Below, in pieces: positions 32,488 to 40,487 of a DNA stretch of 57,067 nucleotides (its first letter is position 1; each line of letters opens with the position of its first letter). The notes beneath the pieces were generated by a model. It worked only from the letters and a program-made list of their open reading frames with translations. It was not told where the DNA came from and ran no database searches. The translations under genes were made by a program, and so were the position numbers. The stretch covers positions 1 through 57,067 of the forward strand of contig DATHDS010000005.1 of assembly GCA_035318925.1 (NCBI GenBank). Direction: 5' to 3'. This DNA is from VAXT01 sp035318925 (GTDB taxonomy: Bacteria > Actinomycetota > Thermoleophilia > Gaiellales > Gaiellaceae).

Positions 32488-32517
32488 GAGGGGGACGCCC
32501 CTCGGGTCGTCCCCCTC
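32488..32517 (-). terminator. Rho-independent terminator of the secreted protein gene
   Basis: On the minus strand, a 10-bp perfect stem GAGGGGGACG/CGTCCCCCTC with a 10-base loop is followed by TTTC, 38 bases beyond the stop at 32556. Positions 32302-32487 otherwise hold only the upstream region of the cyclase gene. Confidence 0.75.
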
Positions 32518-32555
32518 GTTTCGGTCAGCGTCGGAACGCCAAAGGCCGCATGAAT

Positions 32556-33242
32556 CTAAGCGTCGTGGACGTTGATGTTCCCCCTGGCGATAGGTGTCAG
32601 GTAGAACTGTGAGTTGTTGAAGTTGCAAGGGCCCGAGGTGAAGAACCCACCCTCGATGGTCATTTGATCCGGGCTGTCGTCTCTCGCTGACAGAGCGATC
32701 TCATCTCCGGGATTTCCAAAGAACGGATTTCCTCTCGCATGTGTGATCTGGGAGGTGAACTGCACCAAATTGCCCGTTACTTGGACGCAGTCGACCGTTG
32801 AATTGAAGTGGCCTTCACCGCAGAGGCTCATTGCGCCCGTGCTGTTGTTGTAGGTCCCTCCGACGCCTGGTTGCCCGGGCGCCACCGGTGCGTCGTTGGC
32901 CACGTGCGCGCTGAAGGAGAAATTCACGAGTCCGCAGATGTTGGTCATCAACTGCCCGCCGCCGACGGCGAAGTCCTTCGGTCCATTTGGATCCCCGCCC
33001 GAGGACTGGCTCAGGCTGCAGGCGAGTGCAGGATCGCCGGCTGGGTAGAGATTGACCGCCGTCACAGCGTCCGTGAGCGCGAGCAGCGCGACGGGGTCGA
33101 GTGTCACGTTGAGTTGGGTACCGTCGTTGCAGGAAAGCGCCGTGTCTTGGGGATCAGCAGCGCCCGTGGGCACCCACAGGGCGAGCGCCGAGAGCGTCAT
33201 CGGCACGAGCGCGAGAATCGACCGCTTTAGAAAGCGTTGCAT
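32556..33242 (-). CDS. Secreted protein of unknown function
   Basis: 228 residues from the ATG giving MQRFLKRS, with GGGGGAA 7 bases upstream; the frame is open further but lacks a signal there. Signal peptide 1-29 (VPTGAADPQ). The mature protein has at least five cysteines (in LSCNDG, LACSLS, NICGLV, SLCGEG, VDCVQV and SGPCNF), enough for disulfides, and is otherwise Asn/Gly/Thr-rich beta structure. I recognise no family. It stands alone with its own terminator. AT content is slightly higher than in its neighbours, which hints at recent acquisition but is weak evidence. Confidence 0.8.
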   Translation of the reverse strand: MQRFLKRSILALVPMTLSALALWVPTGAADPQDTALSCNDGTQLNVTLDPVALLALTDAVTAVNLYPAGDPALACSLSQSSGGDPNGPKDFAVGGGQLMTNICGLVNFSFSAHVANDAPVAPGQPGVGGTYNNSTGAMSLCGEGHFNSTVDCVQVTGNLVQFTSQITHARGNPFFGNPGDEIALSARDDSPDQMTIEGGFFTSGPCNFNNSQFYLTPIARGNINVHDA

Positions 33243-33769
33243 CGGGTTTCCCCCTTTTGTGTGAAGCCTGGGGCATGGTCGTTCTGGAGGCCGGCGACGC
33301 CAGGCGCAGGGCGACAAAGCGAATGAACCTCCTTCCCCGAACGAACCTCCTTCCCGACGACTACTCATTAGGTCAGCCGCCCTCGTCTCGATCGCCGACT
33401 ATCCGGAGGGGGAACGCGACCGCTGCATCGAGGGGTACTCCTCAATCTGATTCGAAAAGCAGATAGTCCGAAGGAAGTTCGCTCGCAGCGCGATTTTTGT
33501 CGTAGGAATATTCCGCTGCGACCTCCGGAATGTAGACGCCGCCGCGCAACGAGAAGCAGCCCCGCGGTTTCAATCTGCGGTGGACACCCGAGTAGTACCG
33601 GGTGCGCCTCTCGTCCGCTCGTCGGCTCTTAGTGAATCGAGCGTACCGGTCTTCTAGGTTGCGCCGCAGTACCCCCGCGTGGCTCCGGTTCAGGCCGTAC
33701 TCACCACATCGGCTCACCACACCGCCTTCCGGGCAACTGCCGAAGGGCAGGAACGGCGCGGTTGAGCGA
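33243..33769. other. Gene-poor region with a short tandem repeat
   Basis: No convincing gene. GAACCTCCTTCCC occurs at 33325-33337 and 33343-33355 (18-base period). A 92-codon minus-strand frame (33442-33720) has neither a good start nor recognisable similarity and is not called. The left end should contain the promoter of the secreted protein gene. Confidence 0.5.
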
Positions 33770-33841
33770 TGGGCGCGGCTGGGATCGAACCAGCGACCTC
33801 CCGCGTGTGAAGCGGGCGCTCTCCCGCTGAGCTACGCGCCC
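33770..33841 (-). tRNA. tRNA-Val (anticodon CAC)
   Basis: 72 bases, acceptor GGGCGCG at 33841-33835 pairing with CGCGCCC, discriminator A33770, anticodon CAC at 33809-33807 in loop TTCACAC, T loop TTCGATC. CCA is not encoded. Confidence 0.96.
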
Positions 33842-33854
33842 AGGACTCCGCAGG

Positions 33855-34412
33855 TTATCGCGACCGCTGCGTTTGCTCGGAGCCTGGAAACACCAGGCGA
33901 TCCAACTCCGCCTGCGCCTGGCGGAGCAACGCCTCGTCCGGGTGCTGCGTCGCGAAGTAGACGCGCACGTCCAGATTCCAGCCGCCGACGGCGACCCATC
34001 GAAGCCGTTGCTGGATGTTGGTCGCAGGCTGCCCCTCCCAGCCCCGGTCGAGCCGGAACGTCGCCAACCGGAGCGGCCACCGCGCACGGGGAAACGGAGG
34101 GTACGGTGACGTTTGGACTCCTCCCATCGTCGTCGCCCACACGAGGATGCCCGTCGGGCCTAGGCGCGTGAAACCATCGAACGGAGCGAACGGTTGAAGC
34201 GCGGCCGCATCGGGGGCGGTGACGGCGACCGCCGTCTGGACCGACAGAGACGGCTCCGAGGGGCCATGAGCGAGCACGACCCAACCGGGGTCCGGGCGGA
34301 ATGCCGGAGGCGGTAGCGCAGATTTGGCCGAATGCGAGCGAGCTCCGATTCCCCCGAACGCAAAGATGGCGAGCGCGCAGAGTCCGAACCTGAGCCATGA
34401 TCGAAAACCCAT
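33855..34412 (-). CDS. Secreted or membrane-anchored protein of unknown function
   Basis: 185 residues. The N-terminus MGFRSWLRFGLCALAIFAFGG is a signal peptide or anchor. The remainder is beta-rich with two Trp-containing strands (GWVVLAHGP, LRWVAVGGWNLDVRVYF) and ends in a helix with QAELDRLV. Similar small exported proteins occur in actinobacteria but I cannot name a family. It lies 13 bases upstream of tRNA-Val on the same strand, so it may be co-transcribed with the tRNA. Confidence 0.7.
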   Translation of the reverse strand: MGFRSWLRFGLCALAIFAFGGIGARSHSAKSALPPPAFRPDPGWVVLAHGPSEPSLSVQTAVAVTAPDAAALQPFAPFDGFTRLGPTGILVWATTMGGVQTSPYPPFPRARWPLRLATFRLDRGWEGQPATNIQQRLRWVAVGGWNLDVRVYFATQHPDEALLRQAQAELDRLVFPGSEQTQRSR

Positions 34413-34477
34413 CTACTACCTCTACGAGCAGCTGCGAGCGAGAAGTCCCGATCGGCTACTCTTGCCTCGCCCGGTCG

Positions 34478-34740
34478 CGCTAAGCGGGGAGCTAGCGGTT
34501 CCCTGAACCCGCAATCCGCTCTAGCGGGGCCTAATTCCCTCTCGAGGGGGTGCCGTCCGAGACACGGGCTTGCGAGGTGAGTGTTGAAGGCCAGGTTCCG
34601 CGCACTGGGAGCCTGCGAACCGCGTCAGATCCGGGAGGAAGCAGCGCTAAGCAACCCCTCCCAGGTGCCGCGGGTCGGCCTGGCCCGAGCGAGCGTCGCG
34701 GGCACCGGCTGGGACAAGCCTTCAAAAGAGGGTGCGCGAC
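34478..34740 (+). ncRNA. ffs: Signal recognition particle RNA, probably large type (ends approximate)
   Basis: The conserved SRP54-binding tip is plain: CCGCGTCAG, ATCCGGGAGGAAGCAGC and CTAAG at 34621-34650, closed by CACTGGGAG/CTCCCAGGTG and GGCCAGG (34589-34595) with CCTGGCC (34679-34685). Outside this 97-base hairpin, nested pairs GGCTTG/CAAGCC and CCCTCT/AGAGGG continue the rod. Upstream, 34490-34535 (CTAGCGGTTCCCTGAACCC, then CCGCTCTAGCGGGGCC) resembles the Alu-domain fold of large SRP RNAs. The core is certain; the Alu part and exact ends are inferred. This RNA works with Ffh in co-translational membrane targeting. Confidence 0.85.
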
Positions 34741-34764
34741 CGGGCATCTCGGCTTAACCGACTT

Positions 34765-34786
34765 AGCAACAGTCTGTTGCAAAGTC
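34765..34786. repeat. Dispersed 22-base palindromic repeat, copy 1
   Basis: Contains the palindrome GCAACAGTCTGTTGC followed by AAAGTC. Identical to 43156-43177 inside dnaX. It lies just downstream of the SRP RNA. Confidence 0.75.
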
Positions 34787-34821
34787 GCAAAGGGTTCCGA
34801 TCGCGGGAACAGGCGTGTGGG

Positions 34822-36321
34822 TCAAGCGTCGCGCAGGGACCAGCTGAAGCGCGTGAGCGTGTGCTCCGGGGCCAGGCCTCCCGGACGTAGCCCGGTTCGG
34901 ACGAGTAACAACGGGATCGTCGTGCGCTCAGCGAGCGCCTGCCTCGTGGGATCGAGCTCGGCCGGTAGCGACGCGACCAGGATCGAGCCGCTCTCGGCGA
35001 GGATCCCTTCGGCGCCTGGAGCGACGAGGACGGGCTCCGCTGTCGTTCCGGCGAAGCGTTGGAGCGCGAGCGAGGCGTTTGCCAGCAGGCGGCTCGCATC
35101 ACGCTGCTCCTCGCTCGCCTCGGCGCCGAGCAGGCGCAGCGGGAGGCCGTGCGCGCGGGCGAGCCAGGCGCCGAGCTCGAGCGCGGCCCACTCTTCGCGG
35201 CCGCCGCCGAACGGCACGAGCACCGGTCCTTCCGGCTCGAATCCCAGGTCGGGGCGCGGCGCCAGCGCGACGTCGCACGGCGCCCGCTCTGGCGGGTCGA
35301 CCCCTGAGACCACGAGCAGCTCGGCCTCCTGCTCGGCGGCGAGGCGAGCGAGGTCGTCGCTCGGGGCACTCGACGTGAAGCACACCGTTCGCGCCTCCAC
35401 CCCCTTGGCGACCAGGACGCCGCGCACCTCTTCGAGCTCCGCTGCGCGCTGCGAGAGCTCGTCAGCATCCGCTGCGATCTCGACGAGGATCAGCTCGCGG
35501 CCGTCGGCGCACAGCGGCGCGAGGAGCTCTGCCAGGCGCGGAGGGCAGATGACGGAACCACGGCGCGGGGCCTGCGGCGCAGCCGAGCCGTCGAGTGTTG
35601 GGTCGTGACGCAGGATCGCCCGCTCCAGCTCCTGCACCCTCGGGCTTGGTTCGATCCCCAGTTCCTGTACGAGCAGGCGCCTCCCCTCCCGATAGCGCTC
35701 GAGCGCCTCGGCCTGGCGACCGGCGCGATAGAGAGCAAGCATCAGCTGGCGCCGCGGCCATTCCCGCAAGGGCTCCTGCTCGACGAGCGCTTCGAGCTCG
35801 CCGACGAGACGCCCGTGCTCACCGAGCTCGAGGTCGGCATCGATCCGCTGCTCCAACGCCCTGAGGCGCAGCTCCTCAAGCCTCCGCGCTGCCGCCGGCG
35901 CGAATGCCTCGTCGCGAAACTCGGCAAGCGGCGCGCCACGCCAGAGCGAGAGCGCTTCGCCGAGCAGCTTGGCGCGCCGGGCAGGATCGCCCACGCCGCG
36001 GGCCGACTCGGCGAGTGCCTCGAAGCGGCCGAGATCGTGCTCGTCGCGCTCGGCCCGCAGGAGGTAGCCGGGGGCGCGCGTCTCGATCTGACCCGCGCCA
36101 AGCACCTTGCGCAGCTGCGAGATGTAGACCTGGAGCACCTTCTGCGCAGTGGGCGGCGCCCGCTCGCCCCAGAGGCTGTCGACAAGCGCCTCGACGGAGA
36201 CGACTCGCCCTGCATCGAGGAGCAGGCGCGCGAGCAGGGCGCTCGGCTTCCCGCCGGGGAGCACAACGGGCTGGCCGTCCACGGACGCCTCGAGCGGCCC
36301 GAGCACGCGAAACCGGGTCAT
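34822..36321 (-). CDS. SARP/BTAD-type transcriptional regulator with C-terminal universal-stress-like domains
   Basis: 499 residues. Residues 1-92 are an OmpR-like winged helix (FRVLGPLEASVDG, LQVYISQLRKVLG). Residues 95-245 are a bacterial transcriptional activation domain of TPR type (ALSLWRGAPLAEF, ALERYREGRRLLVQELGIEPSP). The rest (about 262-495) reads as two tandem alpha/beta units like universal stress proteins (ELILVEIAADADEL, EAELLVVSG, GPVLVPFGGGREEWAALELGAWLAR). The usual AfsR NB-ARC ATPase is missing. Its start is 19 bases from the divergent Ser/Thr kinase start, suggesting a functional link such as phosphorylation by that kinase (AfsK/AfsR-like; inference). Confidence 0.9.
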   Translation of the reverse strand: MTRFRVLGPLEASVDGQPVVLPGGKPSALLARLLLDAGRVVSVEALVDSLWGERAPPTAQKVLQVYISQLRKVLGAGQIETRAPGYLLRAERDEHDLGRFEALAESARGVGDPARRAKLLGEALSLWRGAPLAEFRDEAFAPAAARRLEELRLRALEQRIDADLELGEHGRLVGELEALVEQEPLREWPRRQLMLALYRAGRQAEALERYREGRRLLVQELGIEPSPRVQELERAILRHDPTLDGSAAPQAPRRGSVICPPRLAELLAPLCADGRELILVEIAADADELSQRAAELEEVRGVLVAKGVEARTVCFTSSAPSDDLARLAAEQEAELLVVSGVDPPERAPCDVALAPRPDLGFEPEGPVLVPFGGGREEWAALELGAWLARAHGLPLRLLGAEASEEQRDASRLLANASLALQRFAGTTAEPVLVAPGAEGILAESGSILVASLPAELDPTRQALAERTTIPLLLVRTGLRPGGLAPEHTLTRFSWSLRDA

Positions 36322-36340
36322 CCGTTCGATACTTTCACCG

Positions 36341-37168
36341 ATGAGCGAGGCTCCAGTGCCCGGACAGGAGGTAGGGCCCTACCGGCTCGACGAGCGCCTG
36401 GGCCAGGGCGCGACCGGCGTCGTCTACAGCGCGACTCGGGACGATGGGGAACGCGTTGCGCTGAAGCTGCTCCGGCCGGAGCGCGCCGCCGAGTCGGTCT
36501 CGCTCGCGCGTTTCGTCCGCGAGGCCCGCGTCGCGGGGGGAATCGACCCTCGCCACGTCGTCCCGATCCTGGAGCTCGGAGAGGCAGGCGGGATCACGTA
36601 CCTCGCGATGCCGTACTACGACGGGGGTTCCCTCGCCCAGCGAATCCGGGAGCGCGGCCGCCTGGAGCTCGACGAGACGGTGCAACTCGCGGCCCAGCTC
36701 GGCCGCGGGCTCGACGAGCTGCACGGCCGCGGCGTCCTGCATCGGGACGTCAAGCCCTCGAATGTCCTGCTCGACGCCGCGGGCAGCGCGGCGCTCGCGG
36801 ACTTCGGCCTCGCCCGCGCCGTGGATTCGACGCGACTGACCGCCGAGGGGCAGATCCTCGGCACGCCGCACTACCTCGCCCCCGAGCTGATCGAGGGGCT
36901 CGAGGCGTCCGAGGCGAGCGACATCTACGCGCTCGGCTGCGTCCTCTACGAGTGCCTCGTCGGAGAGCCGCCGTTCGCGGGCCGCGGGATCACAGCGATC
37001 GGCTTCGCCCATCTGGCCGAGCCGCCGCCCGACCCGCGCGAGCGACGACCGGAGCTCTCCGCCGACCTCGCCCGAGCGCTCCTCACCGCTCTCGAGAAGG
37101 ACCCCGAGGCCCGGCCGACTAGCGGGACGGCGCTGGCGCGGCTGCTCCACGTTGGGCACAGCGCTTAG
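36341..37168 (+). CDS. Soluble Ser/Thr protein kinase
   Basis: 275 residues from the ATG giving MSEAPVPGQ. It is little more than the catalytic core: glycine loop GQGATGVVY, Lys42 in VALKLL, HRDVKPSN (Asp136), DFG (Asp154) and APE. There is no transmembrane helix or PASTA/sensor domain. It phosphorylates proteins in the cytoplasm; the divergent BTAD-USP regulator is the obvious candidate substrate. The 19-base gap between the two start codons leaves no room for separate leaders. Its 3' end overlaps the convergent kinase gene by 50 bases. Confidence 0.93.
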   Translation: MSEAPVPGQEVGPYRLDERLGQGATGVVYSATRDDGERVALKLLRPERAAESVSLARFVREARVAGGIDPRHVVPILELGEAGGITYLAMPYYDGGSLAQRIRERGRLELDETVQLAAQLGRGLDELHGRGVLHRDVKPSNVLLDAAGSAALADFGLARAVDSTRLTAEGQILGTPHYLAPELIEGLEASEASDIYALGCVLYECLVGEPPFAGRGITAIGFAHLAEPPPDPRERRPELSADLARALLTALEKDPEARPTSGTALARLLHVGHSA

Positions 37169-38438
37169 CCTGTTTGATCCGCACCCGGATGTACGGACGT
37201 TGGACGGAGGGCTCGAGGCCGAGTGCCTTTTCCATTCGAGGAACGGCCTCGGCGCAGCGGCCCAGCTTGAACAACGTGTAGCCGAGGTTGAAATTGGCGT
37301 AGGCCTGCGTGAGCGTTCCCGGCTCCACCTTCCGAACCGCCCTTTGCGCGAACGGGAGCGCACGCTTGTACTCGTGCGCGACCAACAAGCTGTAGGCGAC
37401 GTCGTTGAGGGTGCCGCCGTCGTTGCTCTTCAGCAGCAGGTCGCTGAGCGGCTGCGGCTGCTGCCGGACAGGTGGAGGCGGGGGCGGCGCGGCGGTCTTG
37501 GTGTGGCCCCCGAACCCGAGCGAGCGAATCGCCAGCGCCGCGGCCGCGCCGACGAGGACAGCGAGCAGGAGCACAGAAACCGACACCGCGAGCCGGCGCC
37601 GGTCGACGATCCGCTCCGCAGCCGCAGCCCGCGCCGCGCTGACGAACTCGCCCGTGCTCGCATAGCGGTCGAGCGGCGACTTCGACAGCGCTTTCGCGAT
37701 CACGTGCTCCAGCGCAGGCGGCACGTCGGGCGCGGCCCGCGTCAGCTTGGCCGGGGGAGCATGCAGATGGGCGTTCAGCACCGCGACTTCGGATGGACGA
37801 TGAAACGGCGGCGTGCCGGCGAGGCACTCGTACAGCACGCAGGCGAGCGCGTAGACGTCGGTCCGGGCATCCACCTCGCGCCCTTCGATCTGCTCCGGAG
37901 CGCAGTACTCGATCGTGCCGATGAAGCTGCCGGTGCGCGTGGTCCCGTTCGAGGACAGCTCCTTCACCACGCCGAAATCGGAGAGGTACGCGCGGTCGTC
38001 CTCGGCCACGAGAATGTTCGCCGGCTTCACGTCGCGGTGGACGAGCCCGCGCGCGTGAGCGGCGTCGAGGGCCGCACCGATCTGCCCCACGATTCGCAGC
38101 GCACGACGCGTCGGCAATCTGCCTTCGCGCGCGAGTAACGTCTTCAGGTCGCTCCCGTCGACGCAGGCCATCGCGATGTAGAGCAGGCCGTCCTCCTCGC
38201 CCGCGTCGTAGATCGGGACGATGCTCGGATGGTCGAGCGAGGCCGCAAGCTGTGACTCCCGCAGGAAGCGCTCGCTGAAGTCGGCCTCTCCGAGCCCCGG
38301 CGCAAGCAGCTTCAGCGCGGCCGGCCGCCCGAGGCGAACGTGCTCCGCCCGGTAGACGACGCTCGTGCCTCCGCTGCCGAGCGGTTCGATGATCCGATAG
38401 CCGCCGAGCACCGTTCCTATCCGTCGATCGACTGCCAT
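37119..38438 (-). CDS. Transmembrane Ser/Thr protein kinase with TPR-like extracellular part
   Basis: 439 residues from the ATG giving MAVDRRIGTVLGGYRI. An upstream GTG at 38474 sharing a base with the previous stop (TAGTG) is an alternative. Kinase domain 14-270: GSGGTSVVY, Lys43, HRDVKPAN (Asp136), DFG (Asp154), APEQ. A transmembrane helix (about 284-305) and proline linker lead to a region (330-430) with TPR-like helices (AYANFNLGYTLFKLGRCAEAVPRMEKAL), which would lie outside the cell. All catalytic residues are intact. It is in line with the SIMPL gene on the same strand. Confidence 0.92.
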   Translation of the reverse strand: MAVDRRIGTVLGGYRIIEPLGSGGTSVVYRAEHVRLGRPAALKLLAPGLGEADFSERFLRESQLAASLDHPSIVPIYDAGEEDGLLYIAMACVDGSDLKTLLAREGRLPTRRALRIVGQIGAALDAAHARGLVHRDVKPANILVAEDDRAYLSDFGVVKELSSNGTTRTGSFIGTIEYCAPEQIEGREVDARTDVYALACVLYECLAGTPPFHRPSEVAVLNAHLHAPPAKLTRAAPDVPPALEHVIAKALSKSPLDRYASTGEFVSAARAAAAERIVDRRRLAVSVSVLLLAVLVGAAAALAIRSLGFGGHTKTAAPPPPPPVRQQPQPLSDLLLKSNDGGTLNDVAYSLLVAHEYKRALPFAQRAVRKVEPGTLTQAYANFNLGYTLFKLGRCAEAVPRMEKALGLEPSVQRPYIRVRIKQAKRCAQRGAAAPAPSR

Positions 38439-38473
38439 CGACACGATTTCTAGCGCGCGGAGCCCCCCGGGCA

Positions 38474-39217
38474 CTAGTGATTGACCGCGAACGTCGCGCT
38501 GACGACCGCGTTCACGTCCTTCTCGCGGCTACTCGTATCGCTGATCCCGTAGTCGCTCACGTCCGTCGAGTCGCGCGGAGTGACCTGGTAGACGCCAAGC
38601 GAGCTGGCCCGCATTCGCCCGAGCTTCCCTCCGAGCCCATGGACGAGGACCTCCGCCCGCTTTCGCGCGTCCTGCGTCGCCGCATCGAGGGCGTCGAGCT
38701 TCGCCTGCGTGAGCTCGGTGGAGAGGTACGCGAGCGGCCTGGCCGAGACGTCGATCCCGTCCGCGATCAACCCTGCGATCCCCGGCGAGACGGACTCGAC
38801 CGCATCGATGTCGCGCGTGCTCACCTCGAGCTGCTGGTCGGCGCGGTAGTAGGTGCGGGTGCGTGTCTTGGACAGGCGCTCGACGACCTTTTCGCTCGTG
38901 ACGACGGATGACGAGATCGCCGTCCCCTCGATTCGGCCCTTGCGTAGGAACGATCGCACTGCGGCACTCTCGCGCAGTAGGCGCCGGACCGCCGGAGGAG
39001 CGGTCGGCGCCTCGGCGTTCACGGTCAGCGTCCATCTCACGAGGTTGGCGGTGATCGGCTTCTTCGCCGACCCCGTCACCTGGACCGTGTCGCGTGAGTG
39101 CCTGACATCGCGCACCGTATCCCCGAAGATGTGCGCCATCAGGACGACTGCGACGCCGATGGCGAGCAGGCCCAGGAAGAGCTCGGGAATCTGGGCGGAA
39201 CGGCTTCGTGGCGGCAC
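38474..39217 (-). CDS. SIMPL-domain (DUF541) protein
   Basis: 247 residues from a GTG. One N-terminal membrane anchor (about 12-30), then the SIMPL/DUF541 beta-alpha fold with VQVTGSAKKPITANLVRWTLTVNAEAP, YRADQQLEVSTRDIDAV and LDAATQDARKRAEVLVHGLGGKLG. Family members are periplasmic or surface oligomers of poorly known function. The stop overlaps a possible start of the Ser/Thr kinase gene (TAGTG), which suggests co-translation with it. Confidence 0.88.
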   Translation of the reverse strand: MPPRSRSAQIPELFLGLLAIGVAVVLMAHIFGDTVRDVRHSRDTVQVTGSAKKPITANLVRWTLTVNAEAPTAPPAVRRLLRESAAVRSFLRKGRIEGTAISSSVVTSEKVVERLSKTRTRTYYRADQQLEVSTRDIDAVESVSPGIAGLIADGIDVSARPLAYLSTELTQAKLDALDAATQDARKRAEVLVHGLGGKLGRMRASSLGVYQVTPRDSTDVSDYGISDTSSREKDVNAVVSATFAVNH

Positions 39218-39253
39218 GGGCGCGAGGATGAGTCGCGACGGTATAGCGCCGGT

Positions 39254-40402
39254 TCAGCGGCGCTTAAGGTGGCGGAAGCGCCCGAGGCGCGCGCGGCGCA
39301 GACGGCGAGGAGACTGGGCATCGAGCCAGTCGACGAGCTCGCGGAAGCTCGCGCAGCGAACCTCGGGCTTCCGGCAGACGTCGACGAGGAGCCGGCTGAC
39401 CGCATGGTCGTACGCCCAGTGGTTCCAGGTCTCGAAATGGACGCCGATCGAGAGCGGCGCGCGGTTCCCGAAATAGCTCGCGAAGAAGGCGCGCCGCAGG
39501 CTGAGATAGGTCTCGCGCTCGATCGAGCCCGGCGCCATGCTGGTCTGGTTCGCGAGGAAGTTGTAGTCCATCGAGACCACGTCGAAGGTGTGGCCCACGA
39601 ACGGGATCTCGAGCAACGGCGTGCTCCAGAGACCGCGCTCCCGCTGCGGCCACTCGCCGAGGCGCGCGACCTGGCTCGCGTCGTAGCGGAACCCGTGCGC
39701 TACGAGCGCCGGGTAGAGCGCCGGGAAATCCCCTTGCAGGCACGGCGTCCGGTCGCCGATGATCTCGCCCGCACCGAATGGAACTTCGACGGACGGCGGC
39801 AGGTGGTTGTTCTCCGCCGCCCCGAAGAAGAGCTTGTAGAACTGGTGCAGCTCCCGGCGCCAGTCAGCGCCGGTCCACTCGCCGACGTTGCCGCCGTACG
39901 GTGCACAGAAATGCCCGTTGAAGTGCGTGCCGATCTCGTGCCCTTCGCTGTAGGCGCCCGCGATCTGCGCGAGCGTTCCGCGCACGATCGACCGGGCAGT
40001 GCGGTCGCCTTCCGGCTGGGCGAAGCCGATGTCGGAGCTGCCGGGCGAGTGGCGCGGCGGCCGGTACGCGTTGCGGCGGGCTTCGTCCAGCAGGTAGACG
40101 CCGCTGACGAAAAACGTGAAGTGCGCGTGGGCACGGCGGGCGACGTCGCGCCAGTAAGGCCAGAGGCGGACGCCACCCGAGCCGTCGAACGAGACGACGA
40201 CGAATTGCGGAGGGCGCCACGGCCGAGGGTGCACGACGCGGTGGATCCGGGTTCCGCGCGTTTCGCCCGTCGTCGTCGTGGTCACGCCGCAGCCGATGAG
40301 CAGAACCGCGACCAGAGAGGCCAGGCCGGTCGCGGCCGCGGCGAGACGCTGCTGCTGGAGCGCCCGCTTTCTGCGCGCCCGGCGAAGCTGCCTGGTGTCC
40401 AC
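39254..40402 (-). CDS. Polysaccharide-deacetylase-like exported protein
   Basis: 382 residues from a GTG. A basic N-terminus and one hydrophobic stretch (about 20-38) ending near LLIGCG could be a lipoprotein signal (Cys38) or an anchor. The fold is that of NodB-type carbohydrate esterases: VVVSFDGSGG with Asp73, and GHEIGTHFNGHF with His155, His160 and His164. The motif order matches but spacing differs from classical NodB enzymes, so substrate and activity are uncertain. It would act outside the cell, for example on wall glycans. It is divergent from the flippase gene (85 bases). Confidence 0.78.
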   Translation of the reverse strand: MDTRQLRRARRKRALQQQRLAAAATGLASLVAVLLIGCGVTTTTTGETRGTRIHRVVHPRPWRPPQFVVVSFDGSGGVRLWPYWRDVARRAHAHFTFFVSGVYLLDEARRNAYRPPRHSPGSSDIGFAQPEGDRTARSIVRGTLAQIAGAYSEGHEIGTHFNGHFCAPYGGNVGEWTGADWRRELHQFYKLFFGAAENNHLPPSVEVPFGAGEIIGDRTPCLQGDFPALYPALVAHGFRYDASQVARLGEWPQRERGLWSTPLLEIPFVGHTFDVVSMDYNFLANQTSMAPGSIERETYLSLRRAFFASYFGNRAPLSIGVHFETWNHWAYDHAVSRLLVDVCRKPEVRCASFRELVDWLDAQSPRRLRRARLGRFRHLKRR

Positions 40403-40487
40403 GACACGATCGTCCGCGAGGCCGGTTCAGAGGCGCTTCAGCATCAGCAGCCCATTCCTCCAGGCGGACCAAGCATTCTTCCCGGTC

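Noticed and set aside
33442..33720. Possible 92-residue gene on the minus strand
   Set aside because: No ribosome site, no recognisable similarity, and Arg-rich composition typical of chance frames.
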